From NCBI RefSeq assembly GCF_002836775.1, contig NZ_PJAQ01000043.1, forward strand, positions 247,350 through 311,349: a stretch of 64,000 bases of DNA, read 5' to 3'. The notes under the pieces are model-generated. The model was not told the DNA's origin. It was given only the letters and a program-made list of their open reading frames with translations, and made no database searches. Positions 55,799 through 64,000 of the stretch are shown piece after piece (positions within the stretch are counted from its first letter, which is position 1; each line of letters starts with the position of its first letter). Made by a program: the position numbers and the translations under genes. Source of the DNA: Colwellia sp. 12G3 (GTDB taxonomy: Bacteria > Pseudomonadota > Gammaproteobacteria > Enterobacterales > Alteromonadaceae).

Positions 55799-56148
55799 TA
55801 AGCAGTCCGTTCTGCTGTGATAGAGACACTTTTTGCGTAGCGTAATGCTCCAGGTTTAGCGACTTTCAACTTGGCGTGTAATACGCCATCAAACGAGAGA
55901 ATCAAGTCTAATAGTACACCCAGTAATCGCTCAATGGTGTTATAACTGGAGTCCAGCACTATCGCTAAAATTTCTTTATTGATGGTGCGATAATTAACGC
56001 AATCTTCTATTTCATCAGACAACATAGCTTTAGATATATCTGCATCTATCCAATAATCGATAATGAGTTTTTGTTTGTTCTTGCGCTCTTCTGCTGTGAT
56101 GCCAAGAATGGTATAAATCTCTAATTTTTCAACATATATGGTGGACAT
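55798..56148 (-). CDS. folX: Dihydroneopterin triphosphate 2'-epimerase / aldolase family (FolX-type)
   Basis: A 116-residue FolB/FolX-fold protein: [28 protein letters not shown] and GALRYAKSVSI. The Asn-Tyr-Arg and LRYA-SVS patterns are closer to FolX than FolB. It would convert dihydroneopterin triphosphate to dihydromonapterin triphosphate. The start lies inside the folM end (28-base overlap), with GGAGG 12 bases upstream. Confidence 0.75.
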   Translation of the reverse strand: MSTIYVEKLEIYTILGITAEERKNKQKLIIDYWIDADISKAMLSDEIEDCVNYRTINKEILAIVLDSSYNTIERLLGVLLDLILSFDGVLHAKLKVAKPGALRYAKSVSITAERTA

Positions 56149-56876
56149 TTTAAGTGACTCCCTCCGTCTATTTGTAATGTTTGTCCCGTAATAGAATTGT
56201 TTTTTGATAAAAATTCAATGGCTGAATATAAGTCAGCTAACGGTACTTTACGCTGTAAAATATTGATGTCTTTACTGTCTATTTGAGTCGCGACCGTAGT
56301 ATTAATCGTATCTGTCGCATCTAATACAAAGCCAGGTGCTATCGCATTAACTCGTACATTGGGTGCACATTCTATAGCGGCCAATTCAGTTAACGTTTCT
56401 TGGGCTTTCTTTGAGATAAAATAAGCCGATTTACTGGTGTACCTATGTGTCAAGTTGGCATCTGAAATATTAATAATTTGACACGGTTTGTTTTGCTTTA
56501 CCAATGACTGAATTAATAACCAAGGGCTGGTAAGGTGGATATTAAGGTTACTTTGAATTTGTGCTAACGTTGTTTCAAGTAATGATGCTGGTTCAAACAC
56601 TGAGGCATTATTTATCAACAATTCAATATGAGGTATTTTTGTTAGCAGTGCTTCAAAGCGTTGCTCAATGGTCGCAGGATCATCTAAATTCGCTTGCCAT
56701 AAAACAACCTTGACATTGAGCGTTTCTAATTGACCTTTTAATGCAACTGCGGCAGTTTCAGATTGATTGTAATGCAGGACAATATTCTTACCATTTTTGG
56801 CAAATTCTTTATTGAGAAACGCGCCGATGCGCTTTGCTCCCCCTGTCACTAATACCCAAGCGGTACTATTCATCAA
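56121..56876 (-). CDS. folM: Dihydromonapterin reductase / SDR (FolM-type)
   Basis: A 251-residue [16 protein letters not shown] near the start with the TGxxxRIG pattern of pteridine reductases, NNASVFEP and YFISKKAQ with the Tyr-Lys catalytic pair. It would reduce dihydromonapterin to tetrahydromonapterin using NADPH. The start overlaps the folE stop by four bases. Lying between folE and folX, it supports a tetrahydromonapterin pathway. Confidence 0.85.
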   Translation of the reverse strand: MMNSTAWVLVTGGAKRIGAFLNKEFAKNGKNIVLHYNQSETAAVALKGQLETLNVKVVLWQANLDDPATIEQRFEALLTKIPHIELLINNASVFEPASLLETTLAQIQSNLNIHLTSPWLLIQSLVKQNKPCQIINISDANLTHRYTSKSAYFISKKAQETLTELAAIECAPNVRVNAIAPGFVLDATDTINTTVATQIDSKDINILQRKVPLADLYSAIEFLSKNNSITGQTLQIDGGSHLKCPPYMLKN

Positions 56877-57415
56877 TTTCTAATCAACTGTAAAAACTCA
56901 GCACGGGTGTCTTTGCATTTCAAGAAGGAACCGAGCATACATGACGTTTTCATTTCGGAGTTTTGTTTTTCAACACCACGCATACGCATACATAAATGCG
57001 ATGCAGACATAACGACACCAACCCCCTTCGCACCCGTAACATCCATAATGGCATTGGCAATTTCTTGCGTTAGGTTTTCTTGAATTTGCAAACGTCGTGC
57101 GAACATATCAACAATACGGGCTAGTTTAGATAATCCTAATACTTTGCCGTTTGGGATATAGCCAATGTGGCATAAGCCAGTAAATGGTAACATGTGATGT
57201 TCGCACAACGAATATAATTCAATGTTGTTAACGACGACCATAGAATCACAATCTGAGGTGAATAAGGCGCCGTTAATAACCGTATCTAAATCTTGCTGGT
57301 AGCCTTGAGTCAGAAACTTCAATGCTTTTGCAGCACGTTTGGGCGTATCGACTAACCCTTCACGGTTTGAGTCTTCACCTATTTGTTCAATAATCGATTT
57401 AAAATCTTGTTCCAC
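56873..57415 (-). CDS. folE: GTP cyclohydrolase I
   Basis: A 180-residue enzyme making dihydroneopterin triphosphate from GTP. Zinc ligands lie in LCEHHMLPF (Cys, His) and the Cys of [26 protein letters not shown] is characteristic. It is slightly shorter than E. coli FolE (222). It heads the four-gene set folE-folM-folX-folK and may be a cluster-specific second copy. Confidence 0.93.
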   Translation of the reverse strand: MEQDFKSIIEQIGEDSNREGLVDTPKRAAKALKFLTQGYQQDLDTVINGALFTSDCDSMVVVNNIELYSLCEHHMLPFTGLCHIGYIPNGKVLGLSKLARIVDMFARRLQIQENLTQEIANAIMDVTGAKGVGVVMSASHLCMRMRGVEKQNSEMKTSCMLGSFLKCKDTRAEFLQLIRN

Positions 57416-57592
57416 TTTTGGTTACCTGTTTATTATTAACTTGTTATGCTTTACGCATGTGGATCTATTAGCATTAAATAGCTATCAAGATCTTTAATAC
57501 TAAATAATTTACCCTAAAGACCTTAAATTTCAAGTTCTTATTTTATATATATCAATATAATTAGCCTGAGGTTTGAATATTACAAAAAATTA

Positions 57593-57846
57593 TCACTTAT
57601 ATTCCGAACACAATACACCAGCGTTGTATTTTGGGAATGTCTCGCCATTGGCTTGTGTATTAGGGCCTTAAAAATTATCGTCGCATTTGTCACCTTTGAT
57701 GATGTCCTTCAACAGTCCATTTTAATGTGTTACCTGCGTAATCGTGGTTGAATTATATAAGGATTCCAGTAAGTTACCATTAGTGTGATCGGGTATAAAT
57801 AAGTCAGCTTGTATAAACGCTTTACTGTTTAGCTCTACTGCACTAA
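57593..57846 (-). pseudogene. Decayed coding remnant, family unknown
   Basis: A minus-strand frame of about 85 codons with two internal stops reads AVELNSKAFIQADLFIPDH..., then NGLLKDIIKGDKCDDNF (stop) GPNTQANGETFPKYNAG. An adjacent frame adds AGNTLKWTVEGHHQ across part of it. It looks protein-like and frameshifted. I do not recognise the family. The remaining parts of 57416-58021 show nothing. Confidence 0.3.
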
Positions 57847-58021
57847 CCTTTTCCTACTACTGATTGGGAAAACATAACTTTTTCTTTCTTAATTTGCTTA
57901 ATGCACTAAAACTTTGATCGTTAATGATTTACGAACTGTTGATATATAATCGAACTAACCCGTAATTTACTGTTCATACAAAAAAGATAGCTGCTTTAAG
58001 TGTCATATAAGGTTCTTATAC

Positions 58022-58381
58022 CTATGTTAACCAATCAAGTGCGTCATCACGCTCTGTGAATATTTCAATATTTAATGCTGTGGAGCTGGGAATAGTTGCT
58101 GAAAATTCAGCACTCATTTTAGCCAATTTATTGGGAGTAAAAATGGCTATTTTATCTATTGCAGCTAAAGTGCCGAATTGAATAAGTGCATCAAGTTGTG
58201 TGGAGTAAGAATTACTTTTATTAATAAGTAATGAAAATGAGTGACTAAAAAGTGAGAGTAAAAAATGATGAATTTCATCAACCATTTCAAGATTAATGTC
58301 TACGCCACTATTAACGGTGATCTCAGCAAGACCATGCCCCAACACACAAACTTTTGCAAAAGATATTTGATGAACTTCCAT
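58022..58381 (-). CDS. STAS-like domain protein, hypothetical
   Basis: A 119-residue protein with alternating strands and helices (VCVLGHGLAEITVNSGVD; SLLINKSNSYS; IAIFTPNKLAKMSAEF; IEIFTERDDALDWL). The end pattern resembles SpoIIAA/STAS-like small proteins. No catalytic motif is seen. It stands alone, minus strand. Confidence 0.5.
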   Translation of the reverse strand: MEVHQISFAKVCVLGHGLAEITVNSGVDINLEMVDEIHHFLLSLFSHSFSLLINKSNSYSTQLDALIQFGTLAAIDKIAIFTPNKLAKMSAEFSATIPSSTALNIEIFTERDDALDWLT

Positions 58382-58550
58382 ATTTAATACTTAATCCTTA
58401 ATCCTTTAAGTTTATTCTTAAATTTCAACAAGCTTAGTATAATCAATTACAACTATTGTTGAAATAAATGTATGGCAGTTACTTAATGTTTATTAGGTTC
58501 CATTCATTTAACATTCCATAAAATCAATTACTTCTCCTGAAAGAATCACC

Positions 58551-59369
58551 TTACCAATGTATTGGATCCACCTTGTAATAACTTGTCAGTTGTTTATAAA
58601 GTGCGGGGTGTTCATGGTTAAATTGTTTCGATTTTTCAAAAAACACTTCGCTCACTACAGCAAAGAACTCAGCGGGCTCAGTTGCGCCATAATAATCAAA
58701 TATTGAGGGAATGCCTGCCGTTGCTTGTTTTCTTAATATATCGAACTGCTGTGAAAAAATTTCAGACCAACATTGATAACTTTGCCCTTTACCCAAAATA
58801 GGCGATCCGTTGGCACGACCATTTTCTTGATCAAGTTGATGAGCGAATTCGTGAATTACTACATTATGACCATCATTAGGCAGCTCCGCACCGTGTAAAC
58901 TATCTTCCCAAGACAACACAATTTTACCAAAGTCCCAAGACTCTCCAGCTAAGGCAACTTTTTTGATGGATTGAACACCATCAGCACTACGTTGGTTTTG
59001 CTCTTTAATGAACGCGCTTGGGTAAACTAAAATCGTTTTTAATTTAGGGTAATAATCTGTTTTCCGATTGAGTAGCAGTAAACATGCTTGAGCAGCAATA
59101 GTAATTTTTATTTCATCGGTTATTTTAACGCCATTGCAACCGACAAATTCTTTTTCTGTGATAAAGACTTGAATATGTTGTTTTAGCTGAAGCTGCAAAT
59201 CAGTAGGCATCTGCCTGAAATAAGGCATACGTTGCTGAATGATTTTTCGCCATTCTTTTTTGAACGGTAAGCTTCTAACCTTATCACGTTTATATTCACG
59301 CACATAGGGTTTAGCCACCATATAGCCAATAATTGCGATGCCAATAAAGAGCGGCAGAAGAATAATCAA
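58551..59369 (-). CDS. mtfA: MtfA-type zinc peptidase
   Basis: A 272-residue protein close in length to E. coli MtfA (265). The zinc motif HEFAHQLD (about 169-176, HExxH) with the downstream Glu (AEFFAVVSE) is intact. E. coli MtfA binds the repressor Mlc and has aminopeptidase activity. The first 20 residues form a membrane segment. The start codon is TTG at 59369. Confidence 0.85.
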   Translation of the reverse strand: MIILLPLFIGIAIIGYMVAKPYVREYKRDKVRSLPFKKEWRKIIQQRMPYFRQMPTDLQLQLKQHIQVFITEKEFVGCNGVKITDEIKITIAAQACLLLLNRKTDYYPKLKTILVYPSAFIKEQNQRSADGVQSIKKVALAGESWDFGKIVLSWEDSLHGAELPNDGHNVVIHEFAHQLDQENGRANGSPILGKGQSYQCWSEIFSQQFDILRKQATAGIPSIFDYYGATEPAEFFAVVSEVFFEKSKQFNHEHPALYKQLTSYYKVDPIHW

Positions 59370-59644
59370 AATAACGCCCCGAATTCAAGAACCAAAATGA
59401 TACCAATGTATTAAAATAATGATCTTTACTGATATCTTGGTACGGGGGATCGAAATTTCAAGCCATAATGATTTATTAGCTGATAAAAAAGGACGCTAAT
59501 GGCAGCCACCGTTCTTAATTAATTTGCTAAGAGCGTTGCGGGAATAGGTAAAATATCCTTGTTAATTTACAACTATCGCAAAATTAACAAGGGATAAGTT
59601 CATTGTACGTACAATGTTATATTTTTTAACGTCAGTAATATTGA

Positions 59645-59935
59645 TTAATTTAATGTAGTACTTAAACCATCGATTAACTCGGCGCTTTTATTGACTTCAA
59701 TACCACAATTATTTACTTGTTCAGCTAAATCAGCATTATTTTTCGAGATGCCATCTATTGTGGTAATACCATGATTCTTTTGATTAGCACAACACTTTGT
59801 TCTTCAGCTGCTGTCGCTATTTGAGCCGTCATATCACTCACCTGATTAACATTGTTGATAATACTTTCCATTGTCTGATTAATTTTTACTGTATCTTGTA
59901 AGCAATCTTCGGCATCAGCTTTACTTGCCAACATG
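59645..59935 (-). pseudogene. 3' remnant of a methyl-accepting chemotaxis protein gene
   Basis: The minus-strand sequence encodes KADAEDCLQDTVKINQTMES and VSDMTAQIATAAEEQSVV, the conserved end of the chemoreceptor signalling domain. A frameshift follows, and in the next frame NNADLAEQVNNCGIEV to the stop at 59645-59647. The 5' part is missing. Nothing else is visible in 59370-59644. Confidence 0.75.
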
Positions 59936-59969
59936 ACCTACCCCACTGCTTAATTATAAATAATTCAGT

Positions 59970-60611
59970 TTAATAAGCCTCTGCAACCGCCTCTTCAACT
60001 AAGTTCACAAGCTCTTGATAACCGAAGACAACCAATGGTTTTCCATTAACAAAAAACTGGGGAGTGGCGCGTACTTGTAACGTTTTACCGTCTTGAATAT
60101 CTTGGGCGATAACTTTAGCGACTTTGCTGCTGTTCCAATCTATATCAAGTTGCTCATGATCTAGTTCTAACGTTTTTATCCCCGCTAAGGCACGAGTAGG
60201 ATTTGATACATGATGCTCAACCCAACGCTCTTGGTTAGCAAATAATAATTCAAGTGCTGGCCAAAACTTACCTTGCAGGTGTGCAGCTTCTAGCATTTTA
60301 ACCACATCCTCAGAGCCTTGATGCAATGGTGCATAGCGCATAACAACATTCACTTTACCCTGATACTTCTTAACTAAGTTGTTAAGTAATGGATAGAACT
60401 GACTACAAGTACCACACGCTGGGTCGAAGAACTCGACAATAGTCACTTTCGCTTTTTTACCACCTTTAGTTGGCGCATTGATACGTTCTAATGCGGGTAA
60501 CTGCTCGTTCGCTATTGTGGAGGGTAATTTACTTTTATACACCCCAACCGCAGCAATAAAGATAATAGCTATAAAGGCCGTAACGCCGATAAAAAGGTTT
60601 TTATTATTCAT
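59970..60611 (-). CDS. Membrane-anchored DsbA-like thiol oxidoreductase
   Basis: A 213-residue thioredoxin-fold protein with an N-terminal anchor (about 6-25) and FFDPACGTCSQF (active CxxC). The cis-Pro loop is RATPQFFVNG. It would introduce disulfides into exported proteins. It follows the DsbB-like gene by 26 bases, so the two form a BdbCD-like oxidase pair. Confidence 0.85.
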   Translation of the reverse strand: MNNKNLFIGVTAFIAIIFIAAVGVYKSKLPSTIANEQLPALERINAPTKGGKKAKVTIVEFFDPACGTCSQFYPLLNNLVKKYQGKVNVVMRYAPLHQGSEDVVKMLEAAHLQGKFWPALELLFANQERWVEHHVSNPTRALAGIKTLELDHEQLDIDWNSSKVAKVIAQDIQDGKTLQVRATPQFFVNGKPLVVFGYQELVNLVEEAVAEAY

Positions 60612-60637
60612 AATTTTTCCGAGTAAATGTTAATTGT

Positions 60638-61099
60638 TTAGTTTAGTTTAGTTTTTTTGATGAATGATTTTTTAGCAAATACCAGTAACAACCCTAAAAG
60701 AGAAAAGGCGATTAACGACATCACCGGAATATTTAAAAAGCCGAATAACGTGAAGTGGGTTTCAGAACACGGAATACCAAGCGTGCAAGGTTGTGCCGCT
60801 TCAGGGATAATCTCAGCAATCACTAACACATGAAATAACGCGACAATCCAGCCAAGTACAACCAAGGGCATGGCGTAGCGGATAATGCTAACGTCAAAAG
60901 GAAAAAGTGCCAAAGGCAGCATAATCACTAGGGGGTAGAGCGAAATTCGTTGATACCAACACAATACACAAACGGGTAACTGCACTATTTCACTGAAAAA
61001 CAGGCTAATTAAGGTGCCACTTGTCGCTAATATCCATGCGAAAAAAAGTAAATTCCACGCTGGATTGTTCTCAGTGTCTGCTGTTTTAATATTCTTCAT
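60638..61099 (-). CDS. DsbB-like (BdbC-type) disulfide bond formation protein
   Basis: A 153-residue protein with four membrane segments and two Cys pairs: VCVLCWYQR in the first loop and CTLGIPC in the second. It would re-oxidise the DsbA-like partner and pass electrons to quinone. It is transcribed with the downstream DsbA-like gene. Confidence 0.85.
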   Translation of the reverse strand: MKNIKTADTENNPAWNLLFFAWILATSGTLISLFFSEIVQLPVCVLCWYQRISLYPLVIMLPLALFPFDVSIIRYAMPLVVLGWIVALFHVLVIAEIIPEAAQPCTLGIPCSETHFTLFGFLNIPVMSLIAFSLLGLLLVFAKKSFIKKTKLN

Positions 61100-61255
61100 T
61101 TACCCTTATCTGTTCAATAGATTTGAATGCTAATTGTACCTGATTTTTGTGCACTAAATACAGTAGCTAATTGTTATATCGATGAATATTTTCACCATGG
61201 GATAATAAATATTTTGATGACTTTTTTAGAAGTCTTTATAGACGCGGGTAATAAT

Positions 61256-62281
61256 TTACCGCTGAGTTTTTTTTAGGCTTGGTATCACACTTTCAACTAT
61301 TGATTCCTTATTCATTGCAGTATCTATGTAGATGAGTTGTTTGAAAATAATATCAATAGCGGCTAAATAGAAATTCTGATTTATATTAACGAAGTCGTCA
61401 AACTCGCTGTGGTAGTTTTTATGAGTGCCCACACCAAAATATATGAAGGGAACAGCCGCTTTATTGAACACGCCGTGATCGCTGGCCATAAGCCAATTGG
61501 TTCTTTTGAGACTTGTGCCAGCACCTCCCCTATTGCTAAAACCAGCCTTGAGATGAGCGCTTGAATTTGTTTTAAAGTGTGCTTGAAGTTTTATCAATTC
61601 ACCCAGGCTTTGAGTTGAAAGTATTTGCGGAAGACCTCTTGAAATAAAATGCAGTTTTTTGATGCGTTTACTACCAGCAATCATATCGAGGTTTATGTTT
61701 AGTTTAATATTACTCAGTATATTTTTCTGTTGAGTAATAAAAGCTTTAGCACCTAATAAGTTAACTTCTTCCCCATCAGTAAATAATAAAATAACACTGT
61801 GTTTTAATGGTTTCTTCGCTAACAATTTTGCGTAGTGTAATAAAGCCGACGTACCAGAGGCATTATCATCAGCCCCGTTATAGACTGTATTACGTTTAGT
61901 ACCTAAGTGGTCGTAATGAGCACTGAGTACTATATATTTATTAACATGTTGAGTACCTGGTATATAGGCAATGATATTAGTGCCCTGCTTTGTTTGAAAA
62001 AACCCAGGCTGTGTAAATGTGTGGCGATATTTATTTTTAAATGCTTGGACTTTAAGAGCACAAAGCGTAGAAACTAAATAGGTCTGGCTTTTAATACTAC
62101 CTTGGCTAGCAAATTTTCGACCCAAAAATTCATTGGAAGACAATATTTTTAAGTGTTCAAGTACGGATAAATCATCCTCATTTACTATAGAGGATGACAA
62201 CAGTGCAGAAGCACTCGACACCAAAGGTAGCTGCAGAATAGTGATCAATATAAGTAAAATTTTAAAGGGAGTTATTGTCAA
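61256..62281 (-). CDS. Secreted M28-family peptidase
   Basis: A 341-residue protein with a signal peptide (about 1-24, ending SSASA) and an M28 metallopeptidase domain. Zinc ligands are visible in LSAHYDHLG, YNGADDNASGTSALL, FTDGEEVNLLGA and NLDMI. The start is a TTG overlapping the upstream stop, with AAGAGA upstream; no in-frame ATG precedes the signal peptide. It would remove N-terminal residues from peptides outside the cytoplasm. Confidence 0.85.
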   Translation of the reverse strand: MTITPFKILLILITILQLPLVSSASALLSSSIVNEDDLSVLEHLKILSSNEFLGRKFASQGSIKSQTYLVSTLCALKVQAFKNKYRHTFTQPGFFQTKQGTNIIAYIPGTQHVNKYIVLSAHYDHLGTKRNTVYNGADDNASGTSALLHYAKLLAKKPLKHSVILLFTDGEEVNLLGAKAFITQQKNILSNIKLNINLDMIAGSKRIKKLHFISRGLPQILSTQSLGELIKLQAHFKTNSSAHLKAGFSNRGGAGTSLKRTNWLMASDHGVFNKAAVPFIYFGVGTHKNYHSEFDDFVNINQNFYLAAIDIIFKQLIYIDTAMNKESIVESVIPSLKKTQR

Positions 62282-63462
62282 TTGTGTGCTGTCTCTTGAT
62301 CTTGAAGAAAGTTTAACTTAGCAATATACAGTTTTTTAGTGTCTTTTGTTTTGGTGAGCGCTAGCGCTTTTTTCATTGCATTTTTAGAGGAGAGCAACTT
62401 GCCCTGCTCGTAATAAACTTTTGCTAAGCCCAAGTAAAACTCATGTTGTTCATCATTAAGGTAAATGGCTTTTTTATAATGCTGTAAAGCTTGTTGATAA
62501 AACTTATTAAAAAATGCTTCATTACCCAATAAAGCGTGGTAATAGGGGTTTTTGACACGAAGGTTGTGAATGTATTCTTCAATTGGTAGAGCTTCACTAG
62601 TACGTCCTTGTTTATTAAGTAATAAGGCTAAATTTCCTAATGAAGTCAAGTTGTCTCGGTTTAAGCCAATAGCATGATTATACGCTTTTTCGGCCATGTC
62701 TAATTGTCCTGAAAATTTATATAATATCCCCAAGTTTCCCCACGCGGAATCAAATTGGTTATCCGTTAGTGTTGCTTTTTTAAGATATTGGTAGGCGAGC
62801 GGGAAATTATTATTTACTAATGCCTCAGCACCTTTATTGTTATAAAACATTGCTAATAAGGTTTTCTTGGTAATGATATGCGATGGAAATCGTTTTTTAG
62901 CAACAAACGGGTCAAAGTCTATTTTTGTTGTTTTTTCTCCCCACACAACACGCAGATTAATATCATCACTCTCTCTCACTAATAAGTTTACATGACCTGT
63001 TAATAGATTATATTGACCATTACGTACCCAGTACTCTGGCACTTCAACTTCTTGGAAACTGATATTCATACCAGCTTCATCCGCTAAAGCATACGCAAGA
63101 ATGGTTAGTGACATGCAATTAGCGACTTTACTTTGATAAGCCTGACTTGCAGTAACATTGGCATTACCATCATAGCTGAGCGCTATATTTTCTTTGTTAA
63201 ATAAATGTTTAAGTAAAATATAGGATTTTTGGTGATCGGTTAAGTTATTAATTAACTTATCCTGAACCATAGCGCGCATAGCATCATTAAGTTGAAAGAT
63301 TTCTTCTTCAGTTTCGATGGGAACGAGATTTAATGAGATAAATTGACTATCTAAGTATAAATTTGTTTGAGGGGTAATTTGGCTAACATGGAGGTTTTGA
63401 CCACTTTGACAGGCAATTAAAAGCGGGAAATAGACTAAAAGGCTATAAATTTTGCTATTCAT
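62278..63462 (-). CDS. TPR protein with transglutaminase-like N-terminal domain, exported
   Basis: A protein of about 394 residues. A signal/lipoprotein-like start (LLVYFPLLIACQSG; Cys near residue 18) is followed by a transglutaminase-like part (ANCMSLTILAYALADEAG, about 115-132) and tetratricopeptide repeats from about residue 205 to the end (NLGILYKFSGQLDMAEKAY; NLALLLNKQGR). I chose ATG 63462 over GTG 63468 because GGAG lies five bases before it. The gene overlaps the M28 peptidase start and may assist it. Confidence 0.8.
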   Translation of the reverse strand: MNSKIYSLLVYFPLLIACQSGQNLHVSQITPQTNLYLDSQFISLNLVPIETEEEIFQLNDAMRAMVQDKLINNLTDHQKSYILLKHLFNKENIALSYDGNANVTASQAYQSKVANCMSLTILAYALADEAGMNISFQEVEVPEYWVRNGQYNLLTGHVNLLVRESDDINLRVVWGEKTTKIDFDPFVAKKRFPSHIITKKTLLAMFYNNKGAEALVNNNFPLAYQYLKKATLTDNQFDSAWGNLGILYKFSGQLDMAEKAYNHAIGLNRDNLTSLGNLALLLNKQGRTSEALPIEEYIHNLRVKNPYYHALLGNEAFFNKFYQQALQHYKKAIYLNDEQHEFYLGLAKVYYEQGKLLSSKNAMKKALALTKTKDTKKLYIAKLNFLQDQETAHN

Positions 63463-63595
63463 GATCACTCCAACAAAACAAACAGGATTGATCTCAGCCT
63501 ATGACAAATATAAATAATTTGCTACTAAGGTAACTAACTATTCATATTTGATTACAATTTATGCAGTAAAATCTCTATTAACTTATCACAGAGCC

Positions 63596-63863
63596 TATAT
63601 ACCCGTTCCACTTGAAGATGCAGTTTCAGAGCGAAGCTAGGAAATAAGATCAAGGCGCGATACGCTGATAATGGTTATTCCCTTATCGAGTAGTACAACG
63701 CAGGACTGGTTTTATAGCTTAGCTCCTACGGGCAAGCCGATAAAGGGCCATCTCCTGCGTTATTGATTTCGACAATAGAACAACTATTCTCTTCAATCAA
63801 TTCCTGGTAGCTAACCCTTTCTCGACTTGATGAAATCAGCATCTTGAAGTAGAGCGGGTATAT
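63596..63863. repeat. TATACCCG-type interspersed repeat, copy 2
   Basis: A 268-bp element bounded by TATATACCCG and CGGGTATAT, with GATGCAGTTTCAGAGCG, TCAAGGCGC and ATAATGGTTATTC in the same order as at 17987-18303. The centre differs (AGCTCCTACGGGCAAGCC region). It holds no gene and lies between the TPR gene and the outer-membrane barrel gene. Confidence 0.6.
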
Positions 63864-63889
63864 GTCAACGTGTAACGAAACATAAGCTA

Positions 63890-64000
63890 TTATCTTTCAC
63901 CATTACCTAATAAATAGACTAAGCGTAAGCTGGTATTATGATCTGAAGTATTAGCGTTAGTGCTATGATAAAAGCGCCAGTCTAATTGTAAGGCAAAATT
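63890..64000 (-). CDS. C-terminal end of an outer-membrane beta-barrel protein, partial
   Basis: The last 36 codons read NFALQLDWRFYHSTN... and end SLRLVYLLGNGER before TAA (63890-63892). Alternating hydrophobic residues and a strand-turn-strand pattern fit the last strands of an outer-membrane barrel. The family cannot be told from this piece. Confidence 0.55.
   Translation of the reverse strand, partial: NFALQLDWRFYHSTNANTSDHNTSLRLVYLLGNGER

Overview
The window looks like chromosomal DNA of a cold-adapted marine gammaproteobacterium of the Alteromonadales, most like Colwellia. This rests on AT-rich sequence, the protein types (a yejK/yejL/yejM cluster, biotin genes, a tetrahydromonapterin cluster, a GH13 amylase, FtsZ and Rho paralogues) and many short intergenic repeats. 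No database search was possible, so the genus is an inference.

Layout. Positions 1-306 hold the end of a cytochrome-oxidase subunit III-like gene and a NorF-like small membrane protein. Positions 873-12805 are a lipid/acyl-CoA catabolic block on the minus strand: MaoC hydratase, acyl-CoA dehydrogenase and a decayed CoA-transferase, then a separate unit of acyl-CoA dehydrogenase, saccharopine-dehydrogenase-like reductase, acyl-CoA ligase, SCP-2-type thiolase and a TonB receptor, plus an SDR. The five-gene unit and the SDR are each preceded by the same 26-bp palindrome, so they probably share one regulator that is not encoded here. Positions 13242-18388 hold a DUF1254/DUF1214 protein, an unusual two-REC signalling protein, a nitroreductase, broken genes and MITE-like elements. 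Next come asnS and the biotin genes (bioA divergent from bioBFCD).

Positions 26213-30338 contain an apparently orphan HicB, an FtsZ paralogue followed by an EAL protein, a peroxiredoxin and a zinc-ribbon protein. Then come an alpha-amylase with a starch-binding domain, a Rho paralogue lacking the RNA-binding N-terminus, tRNA-Pro(GGG), the lapC(yejM)-yejL/yejK cluster and pyrC.

Positions 39503-48107 are the most interesting part. A double pterin-synthase-like gene and an M23 peptidase lead directly into a four-gene MukBEF-like condensin locus: SMC, MukE-like, kleisin-like and a Toprim nuclease-like protein. It resembles the Wadjet (JetABCD) anti-plasmid systems but has the order C-B-A-D, and the nuclease-like gene is set apart by a leader with mutually exclusive hairpins. 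A decayed PEP-synthase fragment lies just after it.

The remainder holds a beta-CASP nuclease, a lone tyrosine recombinase between two large palindromes, recX, an EAL-HDOD protein, the folE-folM-folX-folK cluster, mtfA, a DsbA/DsbB-like pair, a secreted M28 peptidase with a TPR/transglutaminase-like protein, and the 3' end of an outer-membrane barrel gene. At least seven gene remnants with stops or frameshifts suggest active gene decay.
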